From assembly GCA_963709395.1 (NCBI GenBank), contig CAVPWP010000009.1:248001-312000 (forward strand): a DNA stretch of 64,000 bases, written 5' to 3'. The DNA comes from CAVPWP01 sp963709395. Lineage in GTDB: Bacteria > Pseudomonadota > Alphaproteobacteria > Rhodobacterales > Rhodobacteraceae. Shown here in pieces: positions 53,615 to 62,580 of the stretch (its first letter is position 1; each line of letters begins with the position of its first letter). The notes under the pieces were generated by a model. It did not search any database. It was not told the origin of the DNA and saw only the letters and a list, made by a program, of their open reading frames with translations. A program made the translations under genes and the position numbers.

Positions 53615-53740
53615 GTCCTTTGCATTGCAGGGTTGCGCTCCGGATTTCACGAATTCTTCGTGACAGTCCGCACTATCCCTTGCGCACTGCCGCCCGACGA
53701 GGCACCATTTCTGTGAAAACCCCTCGACCCGGAGACCTCC

Positions 53741-54751
53741 TTGGTTATCAGCGCGCTCGACCCGACGACTCACCCCGACGACATCGCCGAAACGCAGCTC
53801 GAGTTCCCGGACAACCGGCTTCTGATAGACCTTTGCGGTGAATACGACCGCAACCTCGCGCGGATCGAGGCCCAGTTGGGGGTCCAGATCCTTCGGCGCG
53901 GCAACCGACTTGCCGTAATCGGCGAAGAGGCGCCGCGATCACGCGCGGCCGGGGTTCTGGAAGGGCTTTATTCCAAGCTTGAGGCCGGGCGTGCTATCGA
54001 ACCGGGCGACATCGACGGCGAGATCCGGATGGGGGCCGCGCTGCTCGAAGGCACGGCTCGCCAGGGCGACCAGCTCGAGATGTTCCAGGGTGGACGGGTG
54101 GAGATCCACACCCGCAAGAAACTGGTCGAGCCGCGGACCGAAGCGCAGAAAGCCTATGTCCGGTCGCTCTTCGCGCATGAGCTTGCCTTCGGGATCGGGC
54201 CGGCGGGCACCGGCAAGACCTACCTCGCCGTCGCCGTGGGCGTCAGCATGTTCATCGGCGGCCATGTCGATCGCATCGTGCTGAGCCGCCCCGCCGTCGA
54301 AGCGGGCGAGCGACTGGGGTTTCTGCCGGGCGACATGAAGGACAAGATCGATCCCTACATGCAGCCGCTTTACGACGCGCTGAACGATTTCCTGCCGTCC
54401 AAGCAGGTGGCCAAGCTGATCGAGGACAAGCGGATCGAGATCGCGCCGCTGGCCTTCATGCGAGGCCGGACGCTGTCGAACGCCTTCGTCGTGCTGGACG
54501 AGGCGCAGAACGCCACCACGATGCAGATGAAGATGTTCCTGACACGCCTCGGCGAAGGCAGCCGCATGGTGATCACCGGCGATCGCAGCCAGGTCGACCT
54601 TCCGCGCGGCGTGGCCTCGGGTCTGGCCGATGCCGAGCGGCTTCTGGGCAAGATCGACAGCATCAGCTTCAACTATTTCACGTCGAAGGACGTGGTGCGC
54701 CATCCGCTGGTGGCGAAGATCATCGAGGCCTATGACGCGGACGGAACCTGA
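53741..54751 (+). CDS. PhoH family protein (YbeZ-like ATPase)
   Basis: PhoH-like ATPase of 336 aa that works with YbeY in RNA metabolism. N-terminal RNA-binding-like region (DIAETQLEFPDNRLLIDLCG) precedes Walker A FGIGPAGTGKTYLAVAVG and Walker B NAFVVLDEAQNATTMQMKMF, with GDRSQVDLP. The likely start is TTG 53741 with GGAGACC upstream; no ATG fits the family N-terminus. It is followed 5 nt later by ybeY. Confidence 0.93.
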   Translation: MVISALDPTTHPDDIAETQLEFPDNRLLIDLCGEYDRNLARIEAQLGVQILRRGNRLAVIGEEAPRSRAAGVLEGLYSKLEAGRAIEPGDIDGEIRMGAALLEGTARQGDQLEMFQGGRVEIHTRKKLVEPRTEAQKAYVRSLFAHELAFGIGPAGTGKTYLAVAVGVSMFIGGHVDRIVLSRPAVEAGERLGFLPGDMKDKIDPYMQPLYDALNDFLPSKQVAKLIEDKRIEIAPLAFMRGRTLSNAFVVLDEAQNATTMQMKMFLTRLGEGSRMVITGDRSQVDLPRGVASGLADAERLLGKIDSISFNYFTSKDVVRHPLVAKIIEAYDADGT

Positions 54752-54756
54752 GGGTC

Positions 54757-55245
54757 GTGACGCTGTCGGTGGATGTGGTGGTCGAGGGGGGCGCGTGGGA
54801 CGCCGATGCGCTTCGGTCGCTGGCCGAAAAGGCCGTCGCGGCCACGCTGTCCCGGCTTGACCTTGGCGGGGATCGCGAGGTGGTCGTCCTGGCCTGCGAC
54901 GACGCCCGGATCGCGGCGCTCAACGCGGATTTCCGGGGCAAGCCGCAGCCGACGAATGTCCTGTCCTGGCCGTCCTGTGCGCGTGGCGCCCCCGACGACG
55001 GGGGCATGCCGCGCAGGCCGGACCCCGACGAGGCTGAGCTTGGCGACATCGCCATCGCCTACGAGACCTGCCTTCGCGAGGCGGCGGACTCGGGTCGCCC
55101 GTTCGGGGATCATGTAAGTCATCTTCTGGTCCACGCCACGCTGCACCTGTTGGGCCATGACCACACGCGGCCGAAAGATGCGGAGCTGATGGAAGGTCTC
55201 GAGGTCGAGATACTTGCCACGCTGGGGGTCCCCGACCCATATTGA
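54757..55245 (+). CDS. ybeY: rRNA maturation RNase YbeY
   Basis: Zinc endoribonuclease acting in 16S rRNA 3'-end processing and ribosome quality control. The metal motif is HLLVHATLHLLGHDH (H-x3-H-x5-H) near residue 130, and the family segment FRGKPQPTNVLSWP is present. Starts at GTG 54757, 5 nt after phoH, and is followed by the CorC-type gene about 40 nt downstream: the conserved phoH-ybeY-corC-lnt series. Confidence 0.95.
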   Translation: MTLSVDVVVEGGAWDADALRSLAEKAVAATLSRLDLGGDREVVVLACDDARIAALNADFRGKPQPTNVLSWPSCARGAPDDGGMPRRPDPDEAELGDIAIAYETCLREAADSGRPFGDHVSHLLVHATLHLLGHDHTRPKDAELMEGLEVEILATLGVPDPY

Positions 55246-55285
55246 CGAAGCGCTCCGAGGCGGGCGTGCAAACTGGAAAGGTACG

Positions 55286-56188
55286 ATGGGCGATAGCCAG
55301 GACGGATCTTCTGCGGCGGCGCAGAGCGCGCAGCTGACGGAAACAGACGAATCAGAGGCGGATAACCGAACCAGGCCGGGCTTCTGGGCCCGGATTCTCG
55401 GAACCGCCGAGTCCGTGGAAGGGCCGGATGCCCAGGACGAGGGTGCAGCACGGGTCAACGGTGCCACTCAGATGCTGGGGCTGGGAAATCTCCGGCGCAT
55501 GCGCGTCGAGGACGTCATGCTTCCCAAGGTCGAAATCGTGTCGGTTCCGGTCACCATCAAGAAGGATGAGCTGGTCGAGGTCTTCCGGGACAGCGGAATG
55601 ACGCGCCTGCCGGTCTACAACGGCACGCTCGATTCCCCGATGGGGCTGGTGCATCTGAAGGATTTCGCGCTGAGCCACGGGTTCAACGGCAGCGGCGGGC
55701 GGTTCTCGCTGCGCTCGATGCTGCGGCCCTTGCTTTACGTGCCGCCCTCGATGCCGATCGGGGTGCTCTTGCAGAAGATGCAGAGCGACCGGATGCACAT
55801 GGCGCTTGTCATCGACGAATATGGCGGCGTCGACGGCCTTGTGACCATCGAGGACCTGATCGAACAGGTCATCGGCGAGATCGAGGACGAGCATGACACC
55901 GAGGAAGACCGGTTCTGGACCGAGGAGTTGCCGGGCTGCTACATCGTGCAGGCGCGCGCGCCTCTCGAGGAATTCGAGGCCCAGATCGGCCTGAAGCTTG
56001 TCGACCACGAGGATGAAGAGGAAATCGACACCCTGGGCGGTCTTGTCTTCATGCTGGCGGGCCGGGTGCCGGCGCGCGGCGAGGTCATCCACCATCCCGA
56101 CGGACCGGACTTCGAGGTCGTCGACGCCGACCCCCGCAAGATCAAGCGGTTGCGCGTGCGGGTGAAGGGCCGGAACGCCGATGGCTGA
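55286..56188 (+). CDS. hemolysin/CorC family CBS-domain protein
   Basis: Cytoplasmic CorC-like protein of 300 aa. A low-complexity acidic N-terminus (to about residue 65) is followed by two CBS motifs (VEDVMLPKVEIVSVPVTIKK and MALVIDEYGGVDGLVTIEDL). A C-terminal CorC/HlyC domain (EFEAQIGLKLVDHEDEEEID, TLGGLVFMLAGRVPARGEV) closes the protein. The N-terminal DUF21 membrane domain of CNNM-like proteins is absent. The stop overlaps the lnt start by one base. It is thought to assist metal homeostasis or lnt-linked envelope functions. Confidence 0.92.
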   Translation: MGDSQDGSSAAAQSAQLTETDESEADNRTRPGFWARILGTAESVEGPDAQDEGAARVNGATQMLGLGNLRRMRVEDVMLPKVEIVSVPVTIKKDELVEVFRDSGMTRLPVYNGTLDSPMGLVHLKDFALSHGFNGSGGRFSLRSMLRPLLYVPPSMPIGVLLQKMQSDRMHMALVIDEYGGVDGLVTIEDLIEQVIGEIEDEHDTEEDRFWTEELPGCYIVQARAPLEEFEAQIGLKLVDHEDEEEIDTLGGLVFMLAGRVPARGEVIHHPDGPDFEVVDADPRKIKRLRVRVKGRNADG

Positions 56189-57756
56189 TGCCGATGCCTG
56201 ATGGCACGCCGGCGCCTTCGGGGCGCCGCTGGCCGGACTGGATCGGCACCCTTTCGCTGTCGCGCCGGCTGGGGCTGGCCGCACTTACGGGTGCCCTGGC
56301 CGGTCTGGGGCAGGTTCCGTTCTCCGTCGTGCCGGCGGCCCTTCTGGGGCTCGCATTGGCCTGCATCCTGATGATGGCCGCGCCGTCGGTCCGGGCGGCG
56401 GCAGCGACCGGCTGGGCGGTGGGCACGGGCTATTTCGCGGTCACGCTCTTCTGGATCGTCGAGCCGTTCATGGTCGATGTCGCGCGGCACGGCTGGATGG
56501 CGCCCTTCGCGCTCGTGTTCCTTGCCGCGGGTCTGGCGCTGTTCTGGGGGGCGGCCTTCACTGGCGCGCGTCTTCTCGCGCCGGACGGCGCCCTGCGCCA
56601 GGCACTGGCGTTTGCCGTCCTGCTCACGCTCGCCGAACTGGCGCGGGCCTATGTGCTGACGGGATTTCCCTGGGCCTTGCCGGGATATGTCTGGACCGAG
56701 ACGGCGCAGCGGGGCTGGGCTTCTGTCGTCGGGTCGCACGGCCTCACCTTCCTGACGCTTGGGCTGTCGGCGCTGATCGCGCTTGTCCTGGCCGCGGCGC
56801 CACGACCGCTGGCCTGGCGGCGCATCGCCGCAGCGGCAGCGGGCTTTGCCATCTTTCTGGGGGTGGGGCCGCTGCTTCTGCCGCCGCCGGTCGTGGCTGG
56901 GGCCGACCGCCCCGTGATCCGCCTTGTCCAGCCGAACGCGCCCCAGCAAGAGAAATGGGATCCCGACAAGGCGCGGATGTTCGTCGAACGCCAGATCGGC
57001 TTCACCGCCGCCCCCGCCGCGCGTCGTCCCGACCTTGTGGTCTGGCCCGAGACGGCAATTCCCTATCTTCTGGAACAGGCGGGACCGGTGCTGGTCGACA
57101 TCTCGGCCGCGGCGGAAGGCGTGCCGGTGGTACTGGGCGTCCAGCGCCGGGCGGCCGGCCTCGCCTACAATTCCCTGGCCGTGATCGAGGCGGGCGGAGC
57201 GATCGGCGCGATCTACGACAAGCATCACCTGGTGCCGTTCGGGGAGTACATCCCGATGGGCCAGCTTGCCCGCCTTGTGGGGCTGCGCAGCTTTGCCGCG
57301 CGCGACGGATATGGATACAGCCCCGGTCCCGGACCACAGGTGCTCGACCTCGGCCCGCTGGGCACCGCCCTGCCGTTGATCTGCTACGAGGCGATCTTTC
57401 CCCAGGATGTGTCCGCAGCGCCGGTGCGGCCCGACTTCCTGTTGCAGATCACCAACGACGCCTGGTTCGGCGAGTTTGCGGGTCCGTTCCAGCATCTCGC
57501 CCAGGCGCGGATGCGCGCGGTCGAGCAGAACCTGCCGATGGTCCGGGTCGCCAACACCGGCGTCTCGGCGATGATCGACCCGGGCGGTCGCGTGCTGGCC
57601 GAGATCCCGCTGGGGCAGGCGGGCTTCGTCGATGTGGCCCTGCCCGAAGCCGGGGCGCCCACGCCCTACGCGCGCACCGGCGACTGGGCGGTTCTGGCTG
57701 CCCTGCTTGCGCTCATCGGGGCCCTGGCGGCGATGCGGCCGCGAAATCGCCATTGA
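56188..57756 (+). CDS. lnt: apolipoprotein N-acyltransferase
   Basis: Adds the third acyl chain to mature lipoproteins. The 522 aa enzyme has N-terminal transmembrane helices (to about residue 230) and a periplasmic nitrilase-fold domain. The catalytic triad is visible: Glu in LVVWPETAIPYLL, Lys in YDKHHLVPFGEYIPMG and Cys in PLICYEAIFPQDV. A final TM helix closes it. Follows the corC-type gene and ends about 90 nt before metK, after which the riboswitch begins. Confidence 0.96.
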   Translation: MPMPDGTPAPSGRRWPDWIGTLSLSRRLGLAALTGALAGLGQVPFSVVPAALLGLALACILMMAAPSVRAAAATGWAVGTGYFAVTLFWIVEPFMVDVARHGWMAPFALVFLAAGLALFWGAAFTGARLLAPDGALRQALAFAVLLTLAELARAYVLTGFPWALPGYVWTETAQRGWASVVGSHGLTFLTLGLSALIALVLAAAPRPLAWRRIAAAAAGFAIFLGVGPLLLPPPVVAGADRPVIRLVQPNAPQQEKWDPDKARMFVERQIGFTAAPAARRPDLVVWPETAIPYLLEQAGPVLVDISAAAEGVPVVLGVQRRAAGLAYNSLAVIEAGGAIGAIYDKHHLVPFGEYIPMGQLARLVGLRSFAARDGYGYSPGPGPQVLDLGPLGTALPLICYEAIFPQDVSAAPVRPDFLLQITNDAWFGEFAGPFQHLAQARMRAVEQNLPMVRVANTGVSAMIDPGGRVLAEIPLGQAGFVDVALPEAGAPTPYARTGDWAVLAALLALIGALAAMRPRNRH

Positions 57757-57794
57757 ATCCCCCCGAAAGCTTGCGTATCGCAGGCACGTAAGAA

Positions 57795-57840
57795 CCGTCA
57801 CAACGGCTTCCTGGCGTGACGGGGATAACCCAACGGAGCA
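57795..57840 (+). promoter_or_regulatory. SAM/SAH riboswitch in the metK leader
   Basis: The element matches the SAM/SAH riboswitch known from Rhodobacterales metK leaders. Stem CCGTCAC (57795-57801) pairs with GTGACGG (57816-57822) around the conserved loop AACGGCTTCCTGGC. A spacer follows, then GGAGCA at 57835-57840, which pairs back to the loop as a pseudoknot and is also the ribosome-binding site of metK (ATG 57847). When SAM or SAH is bound the Shine-Dalgarno is hidden, giving feedback control of SAM synthetase. Confidence 0.93.
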
Positions 57841-57846
57841 CTTCCC

Positions 57847-59022
57847 ATGACCCGCAATGACTATCTCTTCACCTCGGAAAGCGTGTCCGAGGGCCACCCC
57901 GACAAGGTCTGCGACCAGATCTCGGATGCGATCCTCGACATGATCCTCGCGCGCGAACCCGAGGCGCGCGTCGCCGTCGAGACCGCGGCGACCACGAACA
58001 AGGTCGTCCTGATGGGCGAGGTGAAGATCTCCGAGGAGAACGCCATCAACCACGAGGAACTGGTCCACGCGGCGCGCGAGACGATCCGCGAGATCGGCTA
58101 CATGCAGAAGGGCTTTCACTTCAAGACCTGCGACATCGAGAGCTTCGTGCACGAGCAGAGCCTCGACATCGCGCAGGGCGTCGATGCGGGCGACGAGAAG
58201 GACGAGGGTGCGGGCGACCAGGGCATCATGTTCGGCTATGCCGTGGACGAGACGCCCGAACTGATGCCGGCGCCGATCCTTTACGCGCACAAGGTGCTCA
58301 AGCGCCTGGCCGAGGCGCGCCACTCGGGCGCGGCCGCCCAGCTTGGCCCCGACGCCAAGTCGCAGATCACGGTCGAGTACCGCGACGGCAAGCCGGTGCG
58401 GGCCCATACGATCGTGCTCTCGACCCAGCATCTCGACGGGGCGATGACCTCGGACGACGTGCGCGCCGTGGTCGAGCCCTACATCACCGAGACCCTGCCC
58501 GAGGGCTGGATCGACGCGAAGACCGTCTGGCACGTCAACCCCACGGGGCGCTTCGTGATCGGCGGGCCGGACGGCGACGCGGGTCTGACGGGGCGAAAGA
58601 TCATCGTCGACACCTATGGCGGGGCCGCGCCGCACGGAGGCGGGGCGTTTTCCGGCAAGGATCCGACCAAGGTCGACCGCTCGGCTGCCTATGCCGCCCG
58701 GCACCTTGCGCGGAACGTTGTGGCGGCGGGCCTTGCGTCGCGCTGCACGATCCAGCTGGCCTACGCGATCGGGGTCTCCGATCCGCTGTCGATCTATGTC
58801 GACACCCATGGCACGGGCGAGGCCGATCCGGTCCGGATCGAGGCCGCGATCCGCGACAGCGTGGACCTGACCCCGCGCGGGATCCGCACGCGGCTTGGCC
58901 TCAACCGCCCGATCTACCGGCGCACGGCGGCCTACGGGCATTTCGGCCGCGAGCCTCAGGCCGATGGCGGGTTCAGCTGGGAACGCGACGATCTGGTCGA
59001 GGCGCTGAAGGCGGCGGTCTGA
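57847..59022 (+). CDS. metK: S-adenosylmethionine synthetase
   Basis: Makes SAM from methionine and ATP. The 391 aa enzyme shows ESVSEGHPDKVCDQISDAIL, GAGDQGIMFGYAVDETPE and GGGAFSGKDPTKVDRSAAYA. It is about the normal length. Translation is expected to be controlled by the SAM/SAH riboswitch just upstream. Behind it come two stacked hairpins with an intergenic repeat (59023-59086). Confidence 0.97.
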   Translation: MTRNDYLFTSESVSEGHPDKVCDQISDAILDMILAREPEARVAVETAATTNKVVLMGEVKISEENAINHEELVHAARETIREIGYMQKGFHFKTCDIESFVHEQSLDIAQGVDAGDEKDEGAGDQGIMFGYAVDETPELMPAPILYAHKVLKRLAEARHSGAAAQLGPDAKSQITVEYRDGKPVRAHTIVLSTQHLDGAMTSDDVRAVVEPYITETLPEGWIDAKTVWHVNPTGRFVIGGPDGDAGLTGRKIIVDTYGGAAPHGGGAFSGKDPTKVDRSAAYAARHLARNVVAAGLASRCTIQLAYAIGVSDPLSIYVDTHGTGEADPVRIEAAIRDSVDLTPRGIRTRLGLNRPIYRRTAAYGHFGREPQADGGFSWERDDLVEALKAAV

Positions 59023-59086
59023 GGGGGCTCTGCCCCCGGTCCCGCTTTCGCGGGACCTCCCCCGAGGTACTTCGCGCCAGAAGAAG
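59023..59086 (+). repeat. intergenic hairpin repeat, copy 3, behind metK
   Basis: Three modules in order: hairpin GGGGGC-TCT-GCCCCC (59023-59037), hairpin GGTCCCGC-TTTC-GCGGGACC (59038-59057) and the core that begins GAGGTACTTCGCGCCAGAAG (59064). The core differs by one base from the minus-strand copy at 53569-53591, and the first hairpin is identical to the one there. The element starts one nt after the metK stop and may act as its terminator; there is no long T tract. Confidence 0.7.
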
Positions 59087-59143
59087 TCCTGGGTATCGTC
59101 GCGGGGTTGACCCGGGCTGTCGCTTTGACGAGAGAGGCGCCCC

Positions 59144-59854
59144 ATGACCGAAAGACACCGCACCGGCGCGCCCTGGCGCAATTTCTACGGGCGTCGCCAT
59201 GGCAAGACGCTGCGCGACCGGCACCGGCAGTATCTTGACACGGATCTCGATGCGCTGTCCCCGGGCTTGGTGGACTGGGAGGCCAACCCGGAACGGCATC
59301 CGCTTGACCTCGGCGCGCTTTTCGGCGGGCGCGAGGTCTGGCTCGAGATCGGGTTCGGCGGGGGCGAGCACATGGTGCATCAGGCCGCGCTGCACCCCGA
59401 GGTCGGTCTGATCGGCGCCGAGCCTTTCATCAACGTCGTGGCGATGCTTCTGGGCCGGATCCGCGAGGCGGGTGTCGAGAACATCCGCATCCATCCCGGC
59501 GATGTGCGGGATCTCTTCGACGTGCTGCCTGAGGCGTCGGTGTCAAAGGCCTTTCTGCTTTATCCCGATCCCTGGCCCAAGGCGCGCCATCACCGCCGCC
59601 GGTTCGTGACGCCGGAGTACCTTGAGCCGCTGGCGCGGGTGCTCAGGCCCGGCGCCGAGTTCCGCGTTGCCACGGACATTCCCGACTATGTGCGCCAGAC
59701 GCTGGAAGAGGTGCCGCGCCACGGCTTCGACTGGCTGGCCGAGGGGCCACGGGACTGGCGGGAGCCATGGGACGACTGGATCCCGACCCGCTATGAACAA
59801 AAGGCGCTGCGCGAGGGCAGGGTGCCGCACTACCTGACGTTCCGGCGGCGCTGA
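59144..59854 (+). CDS. trmB: tRNA (guanine-N7-)-methyltransferase TrmB
   Basis: Methylates G46 of tRNA. The 236 aa protein has the SAM-binding motif VWLEIGFGGGEHMVHQA and the TrmB signature FLLYPDPWPKARHHRRRFV. GAGAGGCGCCCC precedes ATG 59144. It follows metK, its cofactor supplier, on the same strand but after the hairpin repeat, so it probably has its own promoter. Confidence 0.95.
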   Translation: MTERHRTGAPWRNFYGRRHGKTLRDRHRQYLDTDLDALSPGLVDWEANPERHPLDLGALFGGREVWLEIGFGGGEHMVHQAALHPEVGLIGAEPFINVVAMLLGRIREAGVENIRIHPGDVRDLFDVLPEASVSKAFLLYPDPWPKARHHRRRFVTPEYLEPLARVLRPGAEFRVATDIPDYVRQTLEEVPRHGFDWLAEGPRDWREPWDDWIPTRYEQKALREGRVPHYLTFRRR

Positions 59855-59918
59855 GGCGGCGATTGCCGCCCCTGACCGGTTGCGCTATCAGGCCCCGGAC
59901 CAGCTTGACGAGGCCACC

Positions 59919-61271
59919 ATGTCCGCCCACGGCGATCCCATCCCGATGACCTCGCACCCGTCCGGCCCGCTTCGGGGCGAGGCGCAGGTGCCGGGCGACA
60001 AGTCGATCAGCCACCGGTCGCTGATCCTTGGCGCACTGGCGGTGGGCGAGACGAAGATCACCGGACTTCTGGAAGGCGACGATGTTCTCGACACCGCCAA
60101 GGCCATGCGCGCCTTCGGGGCCGAGGTCACGCAGCACGGCCCTGGAGCGTGGAGCGTGCACGGCGTGGGCGTGGGCGGCTTCGCCGAGCCGGCCGATGTC
60201 ATCGACTGCGGCAATTCCGGCACTGGCGTGCGCCTGATCATGGGGGCGATGGCGACCTCGCCCATCTCGGCCACCTTCACCGGCGACGCGTCGCTGCGGT
60301 CGCGCCCGATGGGGCGTGTGACCGACCCGATGCGGCTTTTCGGGGCCATGTCCTACGGCCGGCAAGGTGGGCGGTTGCCGCTGACGCTGGTGGGGGCGGC
60401 CGACCCGCTGCCGGTCGACTACACCTTGCCGATGCCGTCGGCACAGGTGAAATCGGCCGTCCTTCTGGCCGGTCTGAACGCGCCGGGCGAGACCGTGGTG
60501 CGCGAGGCCGAGGCCACGCGCGATCACACCGAGCGGATGCTGGCGGGCTTTGGCGCCGAGGTGATGACCGGGGTCGAGGATGGTGTGCGGGTGATCCGCC
60601 TGACCGGGCGGCCCGAACTGCGGCCCCAGACCATCGTCGTTCCGCGCGACCCGTCGTCGGCGGCCTTCCCGGTTTGCGCGGCGCTGATCACCGAAGGCTC
60701 GGACCTGTTGGTGCCGGGGATCGGGCTGAACCCGACGCGGGCGGGTCTTTACACCACGCTGCGCGAGATGGGTGCGGACCTGACCTACGAGAACCCGCGC
60801 GAGGAGGGCGGCGAACCGGTGGCCGATCTGCGCGCCCGCTTTTCGCCCGCCATGCGCGGCATCGAGGTTCCGGCAGACCGCGCCGCCAGCATGATCGACG
60901 AATACCCGATCCTGTCGGTCGTTGCGGCCTTCGCCGAGGGCGCCACCGTGATGCGCGGCGTGGGCGAGCTTCGCGTGAAGGAGAGCGACAGGATCGACGC
61001 GATGGCGCGCGGTCTCGAGGCCAATGGCGTGCGGATCGAGGAAGACCGCGAGACGCTGATCGTCCACGGAATGGGCGCGAGGGGCGTGCCGGGCGGCGGC
61101 CTGGCGGCCGCACGGCTCGACCACCGCATCGCGATGTCGTTTCTCTGCCTCGGAATGGGAGCGCAACGGGCCGTCAGCATCGACGATGCCGGGCCGATCG
61201 CCACGTCCTTCCCGATCTTCGAGACGTTGATGACGCAGCTTGGCGCGACCCTTGTGCGGGACGTGAAATGA
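59919..61271 (+). CDS. aroA: 3-phosphoshikimate 1-carboxyvinyltransferase (EPSP synthase)
   Basis: Sixth step of the shikimate pathway. The 450 aa protein (ATG 59919) has VPGDKSISHRSLILGALAVG, DCGNSGTGVRLIMGAMA and RVKESDRIDAMARGLEANG. The residue set at the glyphosate loop, CGNSGTGVR, resembles class II enzymes (A in place of G after SGN is not resolved by eye). The stop overlaps the cmk start in ATGA. Confidence 0.95.
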   Translation: MSAHGDPIPMTSHPSGPLRGEAQVPGDKSISHRSLILGALAVGETKITGLLEGDDVLDTAKAMRAFGAEVTQHGPGAWSVHGVGVGGFAEPADVIDCGNSGTGVRLIMGAMATSPISATFTGDASLRSRPMGRVTDPMRLFGAMSYGRQGGRLPLTLVGAADPLPVDYTLPMPSAQVKSAVLLAGLNAPGETVVREAEATRDHTERMLAGFGAEVMTGVEDGVRVIRLTGRPELRPQTIVVPRDPSSAAFPVCAALITEGSDLLVPGIGLNPTRAGLYTTLREMGADLTYENPREEGGEPVADLRARFSPAMRGIEVPADRAASMIDEYPILSVVAAFAEGATVMRGVGELRVKESDRIDAMARGLEANGVRIEEDRETLIVHGMGARGVPGGGLAAARLDHRIAMSFLCLGMGAQRAVSIDDAGPIATSFPIFETLMTQLGATLVRDVK

Positions 61272-61900
61272 CCCGTCTGGCCCCCTTCACCGTCGCGATC
61301 GACGGGCCGGCGGCCAGCGGCAAGGGGACCATCGCCCGGCGCGTGGCCGACCACTTCGGCTTCGCCTATCTCGACACCGGGCTTCTCTACCGCGGTGTCG
61401 GACGCAAGGTGATGGAGGGCGTCGATCCGGTCGAGGCGGCCCGGACGCTCGTGGCGGGCGATCTTGACGACGCCGGACTGCGCAGCGCCGAGGTCGGTCA
61501 GGCGGCGTCGAAGGTGGCTGCCCTTCCCGCGGTGCGCGCGGCGCTGACCGATTTCCAGGTCGCCTTTGCCCGCCGCGCGGGGGGTGCCGTTCTGGACGGG
61601 CGCGACATCGGCACCGTGATCTGCCCTGAAGCCGAGGTGAAGCTCTTCGTCACTGCAGCAGATGCGGTGCGCGCCCATCGCCGTTACCTCGAGCTTTCGG
61701 CAAAGGGGACGGACGTGACCGAAAGCTGGGTGCTGGATGACCTGCGCGCCCGCGACGCCCGCGACAGCGACCGGGCGGACGCGCCGCTGGTGGCCGCGCC
61801 GGACGCTGTTCTGCTCGACACGACCGAGATGAGTATCGACGCGGCGGTCGCTGCCGCTGTCGCGGTGATCGAGGATGCGCGCGCCCGCAGGTCCGACTGA
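61268..61900 (+). CDS. cmk: cytidylate kinase
   Basis: Phosphorylates CMP and dCMP. The 210 aa protein contains the P-loop VAIDGPAASGKGTIARRVA, LDTGLLYRGVG and VLDGRDIGTVICPEAEVKLF. In many bacteria the next gene is rpsA; here two extra genes (61.9-63.4 kb) separate them. Translationally coupled to aroA. Confidence 0.95.
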   Translation: MTRLAPFTVAIDGPAASGKGTIARRVADHFGFAYLDTGLLYRGVGRKVMEGVDPVEAARTLVAGDLDDAGLRSAEVGQAASKVAALPAVRAALTDFQVAFARRAGGAVLDGRDIGTVICPEAEVKLFVTAADAVRAHRRYLELSAKGTDVTESWVLDDLRARDARDSDRADAPLVAAPDAVLLDTTEMSIDAAVAAAVAVIEDARARRSD

Positions 61901-61902
61901 CG

Positions 61903-62580
61903 TCACGCCGTCCGCAGGTTCGCAGAGATCACCTTGGATTTCAGGTCGTGGGCGATGGCGACTTCAAGCGCCGCCACAAGCCGTGGTTGCTGGTCGCGCA
62001 GCGTGAGCACGGTTCGCGACGGAATCGCCCAGTAGCGGGCCGGCGTTTCGACCTCGGTCGTGGCGGACGCGGGGCCGCCGTCGACCAGCGACATCTCGCC
62101 CACGAACGAGCCCGGCGCGCAGGTCGCCACCCGCCGCCCGCCGACCTCGACCGCGACCGTACCGGACACGAGGTAGACAAGTTGCTCCACGGTTCGCCCC
62201 TCGTTGGTCAGGCGCGTTCCCGGGCCCGCCTCGACCCAGGTGCCGAGATTCAGCAACTTGCGCGCCTCGTGGCGGCCAAGGCCCTGGAGGCGGGAATCGA
62301 TGAAGCCCTGCTCCTCTGAAGTGAACCGCGCCCGGCGGTTCGCCCGCCACTCGATCGTGATCTGGACGACGTTCACCAGAACCAGCGCCGATTCCCAGAA
62401 GGTGCTGACCGGGTCGTGCAGCCAGACCGCGGAATAGGTGATCCCGATCAGCGCCGAGGCGATGACCAGGACCCGCAACCAAAAAAGCGTGCGCATCATC
62501 ATCGACAGCACAAGCAGGAGGTAGGCGAGATGCCCCACCATCCCACCGGGCGAGAATGCTGATTCGAGCGTCAGGTCCAA
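61903..62580 (-). CDS. membrane protein with cyclic nucleotide-binding (Popeye-like) domain
   Basis: Protein of 225 aa from TTG 62580 (ATG 62541 is the alternative). The N-terminus holds two or three membrane helices (about residues 14-65). A helical linker and a cNMP-binding domain follow (LVYLVSGTVAVEVGGRRVAT, FVGEMSLVDGGPASATTEVE). The phosphate-binding Arg of CRP is Ser here (GGPASATT), so cAMP may not bind in the canonical way. The architecture is that of bacterial Popeye-domain proteins. It converges on cmk. The start choice is uncertain. Confidence 0.75.
   Translation of the reverse strand: MDLTLESAFSPGGMVGHLAYLLLVLSMMMRTLFWLRVLVIASALIGITYSAVWLHDPVSTFWESALVLVNVVQITIEWRANRRARFTSEEQGFIDSRLQGLGRHEARKLLNLGTWVEAGPGTRLTNEGRTVEQLVYLVSGTVAVEVGGRRVATCAPGSFVGEMSLVDGGPASATTEVETPARYWAIPSRTVLTLRDQQPRLVAALEVAIAHDLKSKVISANLRTA

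Noticed and set aside
55939..59181. 1080-codon minus-strand open frame opposite corC, lnt and metK
   Set aside because: It spans three well-supported genes and the riboswitch on the other strand, and its product is Arg/His-rich without any motif.
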